Positions 6,954 to 8,175 of a stretch of DNA of 8,175 nucleotides are shown here, piece by piece. How positions within the stretch are numbered: position 1 is the first letter of the stretch; each line of letters opens with the position of its first letter. Origin of the DNA: Candidatus Cloacimonadota bacterium (GTDB lineage: Bacteria > Cloacimonadota > Cloacimonadia > Cloacimonadales > TCS61); the NCBI GenBank assembly GCA_014382915.1, contig JACNIV010000006.1, positions 1 through 8,175 of the forward strand, given 5' to 3'. Position numbers and translations under genes: made by a program. The notes beneath the pieces were generated by a model. It had not been told where the DNA came from and searched no databases. It saw nothing but the letters and a program-made list of their open reading frames with translations.

Positions 6954-8175
6954 TGAATCGAAAACAAATAATTGAATTCGGAGATTTTCAGACTCCAAAT
7001 AATCTGGCTAAAGGCATTTGCAATCTTCTACTTTCAGAGGGAATAAATCCAAAAAGTATTATTGAACCAACTTGTGGCAGAGGAAGCTTCCTTATAAATT
7101 CAATCAGAACTTTTTCTAATAAAGCTGAATACCTTGGAATTGAAATAAATAATAATTATTTGAAGATAGTAAAAGAGAAAGTAAATTCATTTGGTGATTC
7201 TAAAGTAACTCTTATCAATGCTGATTTTTTTCAATTGGATTGGAAAAAGATATTATCTTCTAAACCGGAACCAATTCTGATAATTGGCAATCCTCCCTGG
7301 GTTACAAATTCAAAATTGGGAAGTTTAAAAAGTGATAACCTACCTGAAAAAAGTAATTTTAACAACTACAATGGTATAGAAGCTTTAACAGGCAAATCGA
7401 ATTTTGATATTTCAGAATGGATGATAATTCATTTATTAGAATGGATACAACATCGAAACGCAATTTTGGCAATGCTTTGCAAAACTTCAGTTGCCAGGAA
7501 AGTTTTAAGACATGTTTGGATAAATAATTTTCAAATATCAAAATCTGATATTTACATTATCGATTCACAACTTAATTTCAAAGTATCAGTTGATGCCTGT
7601 TTGTTAGTCTGCAAAACAGGAAAAACATCTGAAACGAAAAAATGCAACATATATGAAAGTCTTTCAAATAATAAAAAGATCGCCTCTATTGGGATTCATA
7701 AATCAGAACTTATTGCAGATATATTCAAATATAAAAAATGGAGTCATTTGAGTGGCAAGGAGTATTATAAATGGAGATCAGGAGTTAAACACGATAGCTC
7801 CAGAATTATGGAATTTACATTAAAAGATGATATTTTTTTTAACGGATTGAGTGAAATCTGTAATATCGAGAAAGATTATTTGTATCCATTATTAAAAAGT
7901 TCCGATATTGCTAATGGACAAGTGAAAAAACCAAGGAAATGGGTTTTAATCACACAAAAAAAAATTGGTGATGAAACATCAATTATTAAGCACACAGCTC
8001 CAAAAACCTGGAATTATTTACTTGAACATTCCGATTATTTAGACAATCGTAAAAGTTCAATCTACAAAGGGAAAGCCAGATTTTCCATATTCGGTATCGG
8101 AGATTATTCATTCTCAAAATGGAAAGTTGCAATATCAAGTCTTTATAAAAAAATTAATTTTTCCGTTATTCCTCC
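6953..8175 (+). CDS. N6-adenine DNA methyltransferase, partial at right edge
   Basis: The frame is open from the ATG at 6953 to the window end (407 complete codons, no stop), so the C-terminus is missing. Motifs appear in the gamma-class order of TaqI-type enzymes. Motif X is GDFQTP (10-15). Motif I is EPTCGRGSF (38-46), the S-adenosylmethionine loop. Motif II has an acidic Glu64 (LGIEIN), and Asp91 (INADFF) marks motif III. NPPW (113-116) is the catalytic motif IV of adenine-N6 enzymes. GKSNFDISEW (147-156) follows. From about residue 260 on lies the presumed target-recognition region (YYKWRSGVKHDSS around 280), which continues past the edge. The ATG overlaps the nuclease stop in TAATG with no good Shine-Dalgarno, so translation is probably coupled. 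Its predicted role is to protect host DNA from the upstream nuclease. A solitary methylase is less likely given that partner. Confidence 0.88.
   Translation, partial: MNRKQIIEFGDFQTPNNLAKGICNLLLSEGINPKSIIEPTCGRGSFLINSIRTFSNKAEYLGIEINNNYLKIVKEKVNSFGDSKVTLINADFFQLDWKKILSSKPEPILIIGNPPWVTNSKLGSLKSDNLPEKSNFNNYNGIEALTGKSNFDISEWMIIHLLEWIQHRNAILAMLCKTSVARKVLRHVWINNFQISKSDIYIIDSQLNFKVSVDACLLVCKTGKTSETKKCNIYESLSNNKKIASIGIHKSELIADIFKYKKWSHLSGKEYYKWRSGVKHDSSRIMEFTLKDDIFFNGLSEICNIEKDYLYPLLKSSDIANGQVKKPRKWVLITQKKIGDETSIIKHTAPKTWNYLLEHSDYLDNRKSSIYKGKARFSIFGIGDYSFSKWKVAISSLYKKINFSVIP

Noticed and set aside
7359..7541. Minus-strand 60-residue frame in the methylase region
   Set aside because: It is antisense to a continuous methyltransferase frame with motifs X, I and IV and has no supporting features.
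6297..8175. BREX, DISARM or other multi-gene defence system
   Set aside because: Only a nuclease and the 5' part of a methylase are visible; no helicase, phosphatase or ATPase is present. Genes beyond the right edge cannot be judged.

Overview
The window looks like a chromosomal fragment of a moderately AT-rich bacterium carrying a housekeeping translation/replication cluster with a restriction-modification (R-M) module attached at its right end. Strong Shine-Dalgarno sequences precede most genes. The clamp-loader delta' protein has a long insert of a type I associate with the FCB assemblage (Bacteroidota, Chlorobiota, Cloacimonadota). I therefore suggest an FCB-like bacterium, possibly Cloacimonadota, but this is an inference from gene character and not from a phylogenetic marker.

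Layout. Positions 1-372 carry no gene, but they hold a run of 13 A, a short imperfect hairpin, and a compact block of three consecutive perfect or near-perfect hairpins ending just past the 3' end of the first gene. Positions 373-1149 (minus strand) encode a predicted lipoprotein with a clear lipobox and no family I can name. A divergent intergenic region (1150-1303), with a TTGACA element facing each way, separates it from a plus-strand series: gltX (glutamyl-tRNA synthetase, 1304-2743), a nested palindromic element (2753-2826), a GNAT acetyltransferase (2840-3409), holB (DNA polymerase III delta', 3413-4534) and glnS (glutaminyl-tRNA synthetase, 4549-6219). The short gaps (96, 3 and 14 nt) suggest co-transcription. 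Two paralogous class Ic synthetases bracket a replication gene. Because a GlnRS is present, the cell can charge tRNA-Gln directly and may not need the Glu-tRNA(Gln) amidotransferase route.

At 6297 the base composition shifts to clearly more AT. Two genes follow whose stop and start overlap by one base: a 218-residue protein with a PD-(D/E)xK-type nuclease signature, and an N6-adenine methyltransferase of the gamma (motif X-I-IV) arrangement that runs off the right edge. This is best read as a Type II-like R-M system with its own promoter, probably acquired horizontally. It is the most novel part of the window: I do not recognise the nuclease family, and the recognition sequence cannot be read from the DNA.
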